A stretch of DNA of 64,000 nucleotides from Ramlibacter ginsenosidimutans. Its GTDB lineage: Bacteria; Pseudomonadota; Gammaproteobacteria; Burkholderiales; Burkholderiaceae_C. The DNA lies in NCBI RefSeq assembly GCF_042678185.1, contig NZ_JBHUDQ010000002.1; one strand, 5' to 3'. The translations under genes and the position numbers were made by a program. The notes under the pieces were generated by a model. It was not told the origin of the DNA. It saw nothing but the letters and a program-made list of their open reading frames with translations, and made no database searches. Positions 36,229-46,060 of the stretch are shown here, piece after piece. Within the stretch, counting starts at the first letter, position 1. Each line of letters begins with the position of its first letter.

Positions 36229-37416
36229 TCAGGCGAGCTTGCATCCCGCTCCCGAATCCGACAGCGCCTTGGCGGCGATGCCGATCACCTTGTTCTCGCC
36301 CTTCTCGACGCGGCGCAGGTACATGTCCTGGATGGGGTTGTGGGCCTTGCTCATCGTCCACTTGCCGCGGGGGCTGTCGATCACGGCCGTTTCGAGCGTC
36401 TTGTACAGCGCCTGCTTGTTGCGGACGTCGCCCTTGGCCGCCAGGAGGCCCTGCACCAGCAGCTGGCCGCTGTCGTAACCCTGGACCGCGTAGACGTCTG
36501 GCTGCAGCTTGAACGTCTTGGCGTAGTTCAGCCGGAACTCGCGGTTGCGCGGTGTGTCCAGCGAATCGCTGTAGTGCATGGTCGTCATGACGCCCTCTGC
36601 GGCGGGACCCGCCGCATCGAGCACACCTTCAGTGAGGAAGCCGGAACCCCACAACGGAATCTTGTCCTTCAGCCCGGCCGCCGCGTAGTCCTTCATGAAC
36701 TTCACCGCGGGCGCCCCGGCGAAGAAGCAGACCACGGCGTCGGGCCGCAGCGAAGCGATCTCGGTGAGCAAGGCCTGGAATTCAACCTGGGGGAAGGGCA
36801 GCCCGAGCTCCTTGATGATCGTCCCCCCCGCCTTCGTGAAGCTGTCTCGAAATCCCTCGAACGCCTGGTCGCCGGCCGCGTACTTGTGCGTGATCCAGAC
36901 GGCGCGCCTGATGCCCCGATCGAACATCGGCTTGCCCAGGGCGAGCGTCGGCTGCGAATTGGTGAACGAGGTGCGGAAGACGTTGGGCGCGCAGAGCGCG
37001 CGGGTGGCCTCGTGGACCCCTGCGTTCGGGATGATGTTCAGGACGCCCGACTCGCGCGCGACCTTGTGGATCCCCATCTGGACGCCGGAGTGCACGGTGC
37101 CGATCAGCACGTCGACCTTGTCCCGCTGCACCAGGCGGTTCGCGTTCTCCACGCCCTTGGAGGGTTCGGATTCGTCGTCCACCTTGAACCACTCGATCTC
37201 GCGGCCACCGAGCTTGCCGCCTTTCTCGTTGATGGCCATGCGCACGCCGTTCTCGATGGCCACGCCGAGCGCGGCGTAGGCGCCCGTGTAGGGCAGCATG
37301 AAGCCGACGCGGATCTTGTTGGACTGCGCGCGCACGATCTCCGGCAGCAGCAGGCCCGTGGAAGCCGCGCCGACGAGGGCGGCGCCGCGGGAGAGGACGA
37401 GACGGCGGGTGGACAT
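36229..37416 (-). CDS. livK: Branched-chain/aromatic ABC transporter substrate-binding protein
   Basis: 395 residues from the ATG at 37416. Tat/Sec-like signal (STRRLVLSRGAALVGAASTGLLLPEIVRA, about 1-31), then the type I periplasmic-binding fold IRVGFMLPYTGAYAALG. It ends with the SDSGAGCKLA tail often seen in this family near benzoate genes. It captures the ligand for LivHMGF. First gene of the transporter unit, 77 bases after the benzoate-CoA ligase gene on the same strand, so both may be one transcript. Confidence 0.92.
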   Translation of the reverse strand: MSTRRLVLSRGAALVGAASTGLLLPEIVRAQSNKIRVGFMLPYTGAYAALGVAIENGVRMAINEKGGKLGGREIEWFKVDDESEPSKGVENANRLVQRDKVDVLIGTVHSGVQMGIHKVARESGVLNIIPNAGVHEATRALCAPNVFRTSFTNSQPTLALGKPMFDRGIRRAVWITHKYAAGDQAFEGFRDSFTKAGGTIIKELGLPFPQVEFQALLTEIASLRPDAVVCFFAGAPAVKFMKDYAAAGLKDKIPLWGSGFLTEGVLDAAGPAAEGVMTTMHYSDSLDTPRNREFRLNYAKTFKLQPDVYAVQGYDSGQLLVQGLLAAKGDVRNKQALYKTLETAVIDSPRGKWTMSKAHNPIQDMYLRRVEKGENKVIGIAAKALSDSGAGCKLA

Positions 37417-37493
37417 GGACGCTCCTTCGTTGTGTTCTGACAGCCGCAGCGATTGTGCGTGCGCGTGCGCGCGCCGCACACCATCGCTTTCCC

Positions 37494-39065
37494 TCAGGAC
37501 GCAGCGGCGCGCAGCTTGAAGCGCTGGATCTTGCCAGTAGCCGTCTTCGGCAGTTCGGGCACGAAGGCGATCCAGCGCGGGTACTTGTACGGCGCCAGCC
37601 GCGACTTGACGTGCGCTTGCAGGTCCTCGGCGCTGGCCTGCTGTCCCGACTTCAACACCACGTAGGCCTTCGGCTTGGTCAGGCCGTCGTGGTCGGCGAC
37701 GCCGATCACCGCGGCCTCGAGCACCGAGGCGTGCGTCATCAGGCAGGCCTCGACCTCGAAGGGCGAGACGTAGATGCCGCCCACCTTCAGCATGTCGTCG
37801 CTGCGGCCGCCGTAGGTGTAGTAGCCGTCGGCGTCGCGCGTGTACTTGTCGCCGCTGCGGGTCCACTCGCCGGCGAAAGTCGCCTTGGTCTTGCTGCGGT
37901 TGTTCCAGTACATGAGGGCCGCGCTCGGCCCTGAGATCTGCAGCTCGCCGATCTCGCCGTCGTCGCATTCGTGGCCGTCGTCGCCGACGATGCGCAGTTC
38001 GTAGCCGGGCACGGGCTGGCCCGTCGTTCCGTAGCGCACCTGGCCCGGACGGTTGGACAGGAAGATGTGGAGCATCTCGGTCGAGCCGATGCCGTCCAGG
38101 ATCTCGCAGCCGTACTCGCGGGTCCAGCGCTCACCGATCTCGGCAGGCAGCGCTTCGCCGGCACTCGCGCAGACACGCAGGGCGATTTCGCTTTTCTTCG
38201 GCCGGCTCGCATCCGCCAGCAGCGCGGCGTACAGCGTCGGCACGCCGTAGAAGATCGTGGGCCGATGCTCCTTCAGGATCCGGAACACGTCCGCGGGCGT
38301 GGGACGCGAGGGCAGCAGGACGGTCGTGGCGCCGACGCTGAGGGGGAAGGTGAGGGCGTTGCCCAGCCCGTAGGCGAAGAACAGTTTGGCGGCCGAATAG
38401 ACGACGTCGTTCTCGCGGATGCCGAGGATTGCGCGGCCATAGAGCTCCGCAGTCTGGATCAGGTGGCTGTGCAGGTGCACCGTGCCCTTGGGCGTGCCGG
38501 TGGAGCCGCTGGAATAAAGCCAGAAACACGCGTCGTCGCTGCACGTTCCGGCCAGTTCGCTCGTGGCGCGTCCCGAGGCGACCAGTTGCGCGACCGAGCG
38601 TTCGCCGCTGTCGCCGGCAATGAACACGTGCTTGAGCGTCGAGACCTGGCCCATCAGCGTCTCGAACGTGGGCAGCAGCGGCCTGGACACGAACAAGGCC
38701 TGCGCGCGCGAGTCGCGCAGCATGAAGTCGAAGTCCCTGGTGGTGAGGAGCGTGTTCGCCGCGATCGGCACCACGCCGGCGAGGATGCATCCCAGGAACA
38801 CGACCGGCCACTCGAGCGTGTCGAGCATCGCCAGCATCACGCGCGTTTCGGGCGCGAAGCCGCGTGCGCGCAGTGCGTCGGCGAACCGGTGCGCCTGTTC
38901 GTCGAGTTGCGCATACGTGAGCGTCTCGCCACTGGATGCATCGACGTAGGCGACCTTGTCGGACCGCGCGGCATTGCGGCGAAGCAGGTCGTGCGCCGCG
39001 TTGTAGTCGCGCGGGATCTCGACGCGCGGCGGGCTGGTGCTGTGGTCGGCGTGGCTCAGGTGCAT
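37494..39065 (-). CDS. bclA: Benzoate-CoA ligase
   Basis: 523 residues. ANL-superfamily enzyme: AMP loop YSSGSTGTPKG (about 185-195), GIGSTEMLHIFLSN (A5 motif), SGDKYTRDADGYYTYGGRSDDMLKVGGIYVSP (A7-A8), and catalytic lysine in KTATGKIQR near the C-terminus. It activates benzoate to benzoyl-CoA with ATP, the entry step for BoxA/BoxB and BoxC. The closest family is benzoate-CoA ligase; 4-hydroxybenzoate or 2-aminobenzoate ligases are related alternatives, but the box genes nearby favour benzoate. Confidence 0.93.
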   Translation of the reverse strand: MHLSHADHSTSPPRVEIPRDYNAAHDLLRRNAARSDKVAYVDASSGETLTYAQLDEQAHRFADALRARGFAPETRVMLAMLDTLEWPVVFLGCILAGVVPIAANTLLTTRDFDFMLRDSRAQALFVSRPLLPTFETLMGQVSTLKHVFIAGDSGERSVAQLVASGRATSELAGTCSDDACFWLYSSGSTGTPKGTVHLHSHLIQTAELYGRAILGIRENDVVYSAAKLFFAYGLGNALTFPLSVGATTVLLPSRPTPADVFRILKEHRPTIFYGVPTLYAALLADASRPKKSEIALRVCASAGEALPAEIGERWTREYGCEILDGIGSTEMLHIFLSNRPGQVRYGTTGQPVPGYELRIVGDDGHECDDGEIGELQISGPSAALMYWNNRSKTKATFAGEWTRSGDKYTRDADGYYTYGGRSDDMLKVGGIYVSPFEVEACLMTHASVLEAAVIGVADHDGLTKPKAYVVLKSGQQASAEDLQAHVKSRLAPYKYPRWIAFVPELPKTATGKIQRFKLRAAAS

Positions 39066-39110
39066 TCGTTGTCTCCTTTGACCGGGACCTCGCAGGGCCC
39101 TCGTAACCCT

Positions 39111-39188
39111 CGCAGGCTGGGGTAAGCGAAGGCGAACCCCAGCGCTCGCGCACGCTGGGGTTCGCTCTCGCTCACCACCAGCCTACGA
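39111..39188. repeat. Head-to-head pair of dispersed palindromic repeats (copies 1 and 2)
   Basis: Copy 1 (39111-39143) and copy 2 (39154-39188, opposite strand) both match the unit GTAGGCTGG(C/T)GGTGAGCG...GCGAACCCCAGC. Together they form an imperfect stem of about 30 bases around a 10-base spacer. They lie between the flavodoxin stop and the benzoate-CoA ligase start. Confidence 0.85.
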
Positions 39189-39189
39189 C

Positions 39190-39675
39190 TCACGCGGCCG
39201 TCTGTTCCTTGTTCTTCAGCGCCGGGATCGCTTCGTTCTGCAGCCACTCGCGGCACCACGCGGTGCCGACTTCCTCGGGCATGGTGCCTGCACTGGCGTC
39301 GTGGCACCAGACCTCGCCGATGCGCTGCGCGCCCAGGCCCTGCAGGCGCTCGTCGAACTTCTTGCCGCCGAAGCAGAAGGTCTGCGCGTAGGTGCGGTCG
39401 CCCAGGGCGATCACGCCATAGCGCACGTGGCCGAGGAATCTGGGCTGCGTGTCCAGCGAGTCGTACAGGGCGCGCGCGTTGTCGGGGACATCGCCCGAGC
39501 CGTAGGTGGACGAGCAGATGAGATATAGCGCATCTTCATCGAAGACGGAGATGTCGCGGCCGTCCATCATCACGACTTCGATGTCATCCACGAGGTCCGC
39601 GCAATCCATCTGGATGGCCTGGGCGACGTAGTCGGCCGTGCTGGTCATGGTGCCGACGAGGATCTTGAGCTTCAT
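39190..39675 (-). CDS. Flavodoxin (MioC-like) in the box locus
   Basis: 161 residues from the ATG at 39675. Short-chain flavodoxin fold: FMN phosphate loop GTMTSTADYVAQ (about 8-19), then SSTYGSGDVPDNA (about 57-69) and GDRTYAQTFCFGG. It is a soluble one-electron carrier or an FMN-domain protein. It is divergent from boxR across a 100-base region that holds the BoxR promoter, and upstream of bclA on the same strand. A link to BoxB electron supply is plausible but unproven. Function within the pathway unknown. Confidence 0.85.
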   Translation of the reverse strand: MKLKILVGTMTSTADYVAQAIQMDCADLVDDIEVVMMDGRDISVFDEDALYLICSSTYGSGDVPDNARALYDSLDTQPRFLGHVRYGVIALGDRTYAQTFCFGGKKFDERLQGLGAQRIGEVWCHDASAGTMPEEVGTAWCREWLQNEAIPALKNKEQTAA

Positions 39676-39690
39676 GTGGTTCCGATCACA

Positions 39691-39735
39691 TGCAGTAAAC
39701 TGCTTGACAACTGATTTGCAGGAAGTATAGTGCAA
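39691..39735 (+). promoter_or_regulatory. boxR promoter with TGCA operator elements
   Basis: TTGACA (39704-39709), a 16-base spacer and TATAGT (39726-39731) form a near-consensus sigma-70 promoter reading toward boxR. TGCA tetramers sit at 39691, 39717 and 39731; TTGCA-N10-TGCAA (39716-39735) is a dyad covering the -10. TGCA-containing operators are known for BzdR/BoxR regulators of Azoarcus, which supports autorepression released by benzoyl-CoA. Confidence 0.7.
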
Positions 39736-39785
39736 TCTTGATTTAGCGCAAGGTTTTCGTTTCCCGCGTGCTCCTCCATCCGTCC

Positions 39786-40709
39786 ATGCAACTCCGGTCC
39801 GACACCGACAACCAACGCGCCACGCTCGCGGAGCTGGGCGGCCGCGTGCGTGCCTGGCGCGCACGGCGCGGCATGACGCGCAAGCAGCTCGCCGTGGACT
39901 CGGGCCTGTCCGAGCGCTTCCTGCACGACGTGGAGAGCGGCAAGGGCAACGTGTCGATCAACTCGCTCGAAGCCGCCGCGCGCGCGCTGAACATCACCAT
40001 TCTCGACCTGCTGCAGGATGCGCCTCGGCCCGCCCTGGCGCGTGTGCAAGGCCTGGTGGCGCGCCTCGACGATGCGCAGCTGGACCAGGCCTATGCCCTG
40101 CTCGGCACGAGCTTCGGCCTGGCGGATGCGCAAGGCCGCGAGCAGCGCATTGCGCTGGTCGGCCTGCGCGGTGCGGGCAAGACCACGCTGGGTGCGCAGC
40201 TGGCCGCCCACCGTGGCGTTCCCTTCATCGAACTCGACCGCGAGATCGAGCGCGAGGCGGGCACCAGCATGAACGAGATCCTGCTGCTGCACGGGCAGGC
40301 CGGCTTCCGCCGCTATGAAAGGCGTGCACTCCTGCGCATTGCGGAGGAACATGCGCAAGGCGTGGTGATGACCACCGGCGGCAGCATCGTCAGCGAGCGC
40401 GAGACCTTCGACCTGCTGCAAAGCCATTTCTACTGCGTCTGGGTGAAGGCCAGCCCGGAAGAGCACATGAGCCGCGTCGTCGCCCAGGGCGACATGCGGC
40501 CCTTCAACGCGGGCGACGGCGCGGAGCTGCCGCGCGGCGCGGTGAACGAGGCGCTGGAGGACATCCGCCGCATCCTGTCCAGCCGCGAAGCCCTGTATGC
40601 GCGCGCCGATGCCGTGGTGGACACCGCGGCGCGCACTGTCAAGCAGTCCCTGAAAGACCTGGAGCGGGCCGTGCCCGCGCCGCAAGCAACGACCCTGGAG
40701 ACCCGATGA
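39786..40709 (+). CDS. boxR: Benzoyl-CoA-responsive repressor BoxR (HTH plus shikimate-kinase-like domain)
   Basis: 307 residues from the ATG at 39786 (a GTG at 39768 is also in frame; neither has a clear ribosome-binding site). N-terminal XRE-type helix-turn-helix (about 20-78: GMTRKQLAVDSGLSERFLHDVESGKGNVSINSLEAAARALNI). The C-terminal half resembles shikimate kinase, with P-loop GLRGAGKT (126-133) and TTGGSIVSE. In studied relatives this domain senses benzoyl-CoA and releases the repressor. It overlaps boxC by four bases. Confidence 0.95.
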   Translation: MQLRSDTDNQRATLAELGGRVRAWRARRGMTRKQLAVDSGLSERFLHDVESGKGNVSINSLEAAARALNITILDLLQDAPRPALARVQGLVARLDDAQLDQAYALLGTSFGLADAQGREQRIALVGLRGAGKTTLGAQLAAHRGVPFIELDREIEREAGTSMNEILLLHGQAGFRRYERRALLRIAEEHAQGVVMTTGGSIVSERETFDLLQSHFYCVWVKASPEEHMSRVVAQGDMRPFNAGDGAELPRGAVNEALEDIRRILSSREALYARADAVVDTAARTVKQSLKDLERAVPAPQATTLETR

Positions 40710-42409
40710 ACGCCATGACCGAACCCCTGCTGTTCAAGCAGGTGCTGGCCGGCGAGGAACGCGAGCTGGTGAGCTTCGCCACGCATCCTTCCCGCTACCG
40801 CCACTGGACGCTGAACGTGGAAGGCGACGTCGCGCGCCTGAAGCTGGACATCGACGAGGACGGCGGCATCAAGCCCGGCTACAAGCTGAAGCTCAATTCG
40901 TACGACCTGGGCGTCGACATCGAGCTGCACGACGCGCTGAACCGCATCCGCTTCGAACACCCCGGCGTCAAGGTGGTCGTGTTCGAGAGCGCGAAGGAAC
41001 GCATCTGGTGCTCCGGCGCCAACATCTACATGCTGGGACTGTCCACGCATGCCTGGAAGGTGAACTTCTGCAAGTTCACCAACGAGACGCGCAACGGCCT
41101 GGAAGACTCCTCCCGGCACGAAGGGCTGAAGTCCCTCGCCGCCGTGACGGGCGCCTGCGCGGGCGGCGGCTACGAGCTGGCGCTGGCGTGCGACCGCATC
41201 GCGATGGTGGACGATCGCTCGTCCACGGTGAGCCTGCCCGAAGTGCCGCTGCTCGGCGTGCTGCCCGGGACCGGCGGCCTCACCCGCGTGACCGACAAGC
41301 GCAAGGTGCGCCGCGACCTCGCCGACATCTTCTGCACGACCAGCGAAGGCGTCCGGGCCGACCGCGCCAGGGACTGGAAGCTGATCGACGAACACGCGAA
41401 GCCGCAGCAATTCGGCGCGCTGGTGGACAAGGAAGTCGCGGCGCTGCGCGCGCAGTCCACCCGCCAGGGTCCGGAGCAGGGCGTCGAGCTCACGCCCCTG
41501 CAGGCGACGATCGACGAGCAGGGCTACCACTATGGGCTGGTGGACGTGCAGGTCGATCGCGCGACCCGCGTCGCCACGATCACGGTGAAGGCGCCCGCTG
41601 CCGCGATCGCGTCCACGCCGGAGGCGATCGTCGCGGCCGGCGTGAGCTGGTGGCCGCTGCAGATGGCCCGCGAACTGGACGACGCGATCCTGAACCTGCG
41701 CACGAACGAACTCGAGATCGGCACGTGGGTGCTCAAGACGCGCGGCGACGCCAACCTGGTGATGCTCGCCGACGCCACCCTGGAAAAGCACAAGGACCAC
41801 TGGCTCGTGCGCGAGACCGTGGGGCTGCTGCGCCGCACGCTGGCGCGGCTGGACGTCACCAGCCGCTCGCTGATTGCGCTGGTCGACGAGGGTTCCGCCT
41901 TCGCCGGCACGCTGTACGAACTGGCGCTGGCCTGCGACCGCATCTACATGCTGGACCTGCCCGATGCGCCCGACGCTGCGCCGGCGCTGCGCCTGAACGT
42001 GGCGAACTTCGGCCGCTACCCCGAAGTGAACGGTCTCACCCGGCTGCAGACGCGCTTCAACGAGGACGCGCAGACGATCGCGCAGCTGCAAGGCCTGCAG
42101 GACAGCCCGCTGCGCGCCGACCAGGCGCTGGGACTGGGTTTGGTCACGCTGACGCCCGACGACATCGACTGGGACGACGAGATCCGCCTGATGCTGGAAG
42201 AGCGCGCCTCGCTCTCGCCCGATGCGCTGACCGGCATGGAAGCCTCGCTGCGCTTCCCCGGCAAGGAGACGATGGAGACGCGCGTGTTCGGGCGCCTGTC
42301 GGCCTGGCAGAACTGGATCTTCATCCGCCCGAACGCCGTCGGCGAGGAGGGCGCGCTGAAGTTGTTCGGCAGCGGGAAGAAGGCGAAGTTTGATTGGAAG
42401 CGCGTCTGA
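40706..42409 (+). CDS. boxC: 2,3-epoxybenzoyl-CoA dihydrolase (benzoyl-CoA-dihydrodiol lyase)
   Basis: 567 residues. Two crotonase-like halves: FESAKERIWCSGANIYML with ACAGGGYELALACDRI (about 150-165) and a second SAFAGTLYELALACDRIYML (about 395-414). It hydrolytically opens 2,3-epoxybenzoyl-CoA to 3,4-dehydroadipyl-CoA semialdehyde and formate. The length matches BoxC. The ATG overlaps the boxR stop. Confidence 0.97.
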   Translation: MNAMTEPLLFKQVLAGEERELVSFATHPSRYRHWTLNVEGDVARLKLDIDEDGGIKPGYKLKLNSYDLGVDIELHDALNRIRFEHPGVKVVVFESAKERIWCSGANIYMLGLSTHAWKVNFCKFTNETRNGLEDSSRHEGLKSLAAVTGACAGGGYELALACDRIAMVDDRSSTVSLPEVPLLGVLPGTGGLTRVTDKRKVRRDLADIFCTTSEGVRADRARDWKLIDEHAKPQQFGALVDKEVAALRAQSTRQGPEQGVELTPLQATIDEQGYHYGLVDVQVDRATRVATITVKAPAAAIASTPEAIVAAGVSWWPLQMARELDDAILNLRTNELEIGTWVLKTRGDANLVMLADATLEKHKDHWLVRETVGLLRRTLARLDVTSRSLIALVDEGSAFAGTLYELALACDRIYMLDLPDAPDAAPALRLNVANFGRYPEVNGLTRLQTRFNEDAQTIAQLQGLQDSPLRADQALGLGLVTLTPDDIDWDDEIRLMLEERASLSPDALTGMEASLRFPGKETMETRVFGRLSAWQNWIFIRPNAVGEEGALKLFGSGKKAKFDWKRV

Positions 42410-42418
42410 CGACGCATC

Positions 42419-42507
42419 GCTGGGGTTCGCTTTCGCTCACCGCCAGCCTACAAGAACCGACATCGAATTGCATACGTAGGCTGGCGGTGAGCGCAGCGAA
42501 CCCCAGC
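42419..42507. repeat. Head-to-head pair of dispersed palindromic repeats (copies 3 and 4)
   Basis: 42419-42451 is nearly the exact reverse complement of 42476-42507, with a 24-base loop. The unit is the same as at 39111-39188. The stem of about 32 bp lies entirely between the boxC stop and the boxB start and could act as an RNA stabiliser or attenuator. Confidence 0.9.
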
Positions 42508-42528
42508 AAGCACCCCGAGGAACACCCC

Positions 42529-43953
<1,425 letters not shown>

Positions 43954-45429
43954 TCAGCGCGCGGGCTGCGCGCCCGCCGGGTCCGCCGCGGGCCCGTCTT
44001 CCGGTGAGGGAGACGGGCCCATCTCACGCATGCGCCGCACCAGGTCTTCGTCCGTCTCGGTCCCCGTCGGCTCGATAGCCTGCGCGCCTGCGGTGTCGAG
44101 CGTGTGCACGGTCGCCGGGAACAGGTACACGGCGGCCCCGACCAGCAGCTGCGCCGCGACGTAGGGCGCGACCGCGCGCAGCAGCGCGCGCGTGGAGACC
44201 GCAGGCAGCCGCGCATGCGAGCGCGTCATGAGGATGGCGTAGCCCAGGGGCGGCAGCAGGAAGCCGGCCTGCAGCACGAGCAGCAGCAGCACGGCCACCT
44301 GCTGCGCATCGGCCAGTTGCACCACGAGCAGCGGCGCGACGATGGGCACGATCACGAAGATCAGTTCGAAGGCATCGAGGATCCACGCGCACGCGGCTAC
44401 TGCGAGCAGCAAGAGCAGCGAGGAACCGGGCACGCCGGCCGTGACCTGCGCGAGCCACCCGCCGGTGCCGAACAGGCCGAAGACCAGGCTGAACGTGGTC
44501 GCCCCCACGAGCAGAGCGAACAAGGCGCCGACTAGCGCCAGCGTGTCCAGCAGGACTTCGCTCCAGGCGCGCGCATCGAGCGAGCGCGTGACAACGGCGA
44601 GCACGGCGAGCGCACAGCCTCCGGTCGCGGCGCCTTCGACGGCGAGCATGCGCCCGGTGAACACGCCGGCCAGCAGGAGCAGCACGCCTGCGATCGCGCC
44701 GGTGCCCAGCAGCATCTCTCGTCGGGAGAGGGGACGCTCGGCGCGGTCGGTGACCGCCGTGCGCGCTTGCCGGCCCTGCCGCCACGCGACCAGGGCCCAC
44801 AGCAGCAGCACCGCCAGGGCCGGCAGCAGCGCGGCGTGGAGCACGTCCTGCGTGTTGACGATGCGCTGCCCGTCGAAGGTGGCGCCGGCGAGATGGGCGG
44901 CCTCGGTGTGGGCGCGCATCATGGCGTCGCCCAGCAGCAGCAGCACCAGCGACGGGGGCACGACCACGCCGATGGTGGCGGCCGCTGCGACGAGGGCCAA
45001 CGCGCGTGCGGGCGGCAAGCCCGCGAGCCGCGGCGCGACCAGGCGGGAGAGCAGGGCCGAACTCGCGGCGACCGAGCCGTTCATGGGCGCGAGCAGCGCG
45101 CCGCTCGCCAACGCCGACAGCGCCGCACCGGCGCCGGTGCCGCGCAGCAGCCGGGAGAAGCAGCGGACCAGCGCATCGGCCACGGGCAGCCGCTGCAGCA
45201 GGAAGCCGAGGAACACGTAGAGCGGCATGGCCTGGAGCAGGTCGTGTTCCAGCAGGTTCACCAGCCGTGGGTAGGCCGCGCCCAGCACGCCCGCGTCGAG
45301 CACACCCATTGCAATGCCCAGCGCGGCCCCGAGGCTGGCCACCCCCAGCAGCAGCGCCCAGACGGGCAAGCCGGTGCCGGCGACGAGCGCTGCGAGGAGC
45401 GCCAGCATGCCGAGGCCGGCGCTAGGCAT
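43954..45429 (-). CDS. TRAP transporter large permease subunit (DctM-like)
   Basis: 491 residues, somewhat longer than the usual ~430, with a hydrophilic C-terminal tail (about 455-491, rich in E, D, P). About 12 membrane segments; DctM-like segments NGSVAASSALLSRLVAPRLAG, IGVVVPPSLVLLLLGDAMM, and AFELIFVIVPIVAPLLV. It forms the Na+-driven pump core for organic acids. It converges on boxB with no intergenic base (TGATCA holds both stops). No DctP binding protein is nearby. Confidence 0.85.
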   Translation of the reverse strand: MPSAGLGMLALLAALVAGTGLPVWALLLGVASLGAALGIAMGVLDAGVLGAAYPRLVNLLEHDLLQAMPLYVFLGFLLQRLPVADALVRCFSRLLRGTGAGAALSALASGALLAPMNGSVAASSALLSRLVAPRLAGLPPARALALVAAAATIGVVVPPSLVLLLLGDAMMRAHTEAAHLAGATFDGQRIVNTQDVLHAALLPALAVLLLWALVAWRQGRQARTAVTDRAERPLSRREMLLGTGAIAGVLLLLAGVFTGRMLAVEGAATGGCALAVLAVVTRSLDARAWSEVLLDTLALVGALFALLVGATTFSLVFGLFGTGGWLAQVTAGVPGSSLLLLLAVAACAWILDAFELIFVIVPIVAPLLVVQLADAQQVAVLLLLVLQAGFLLPPLGYAILMTRSHARLPAVSTRALLRAVAPYVAAQLLVGAAVYLFPATVHTLDTAGAQAIEPTGTETDEDLVRRMREMGPSPSPEDGPAADPAGAQPAR

Positions 45430-45862
45430 CCGGAGCTTCCACGCGCCAGGCCGCGGCCAGCGACTGCAGCAGGGCCAGCAGCACCAGGATCCAGGCGGCC
45501 GCCTTGATCAGGAAGTAGCCCGGATTCAGCGTGTCCGGAAACTTCTCCAGCGTGCGCAGCGATTCCCACACGGGCGCGGAGAGCGTCCACAACATGAAGA
45601 GCGACCAGGGCAGCACGCAGGCAAGCGTCGCGACCGCGGCGACTCGGCGCGAACGCAGCGGCGGACCGGCGACCAGGTGCGTGCCGGTGCGCCCCGCAAA
45701 GCCGACGCCGAAGGCCATCGCCAGTGCGAACAGGACTTGCGCCGCGTCGTTCGCCTGGCGCGACCCGGCCTGCACCAGCTCGCGCAGCGGCCACTGCGCG
45801 AACAGCAGCACCGCCAGGGGCAGCACGAGCAAGGAGGCAGCGAGGTACACGCGGCGAAGCAT
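45422..45862 (-). CDS. TRAP transporter small permease subunit (DctQ-like)
   Basis: 146 residues from the ATG at 45862, overlapping the large permease by eight bases. About four membrane segments (LAASLLVLPLAVLLFAQWPL; VLFALAMAFGVGFAG; VAAVATLACVLPWSLFML; KAAAWILVLLALLQSLAAAW). The topology and position fit DctQ; sequence motifs in this family are weak, so part of the call rests on context. Confidence 0.75.
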   Translation of the reverse strand: MLRRVYLAASLLVLPLAVLLFAQWPLRELVQAGSRQANDAAQVLFALAMAFGVGFAGRTGTHLVAGPPLRSRRVAAVATLACVLPWSLFMLWTLSAPVWESLRTLEKFPDTLNPGYFLIKAAAWILVLLALLQSLAAAWRVEAPDA

Positions 45863-45967
45863 GGGCCGAGTGTAGGCAGGCCGGGCTGACTGGACGGAGG
45901 CGCCCCGCGGCGGCCGCGCGACGGCGGCTGGGTGCCGCCAGGGGTCACGCGTAGAATGCGAGCCAGT

Positions 45968-46044
<77 letters not shown>

Positions 46045-46060
46045 ATCTTCCCCGGCGCCC

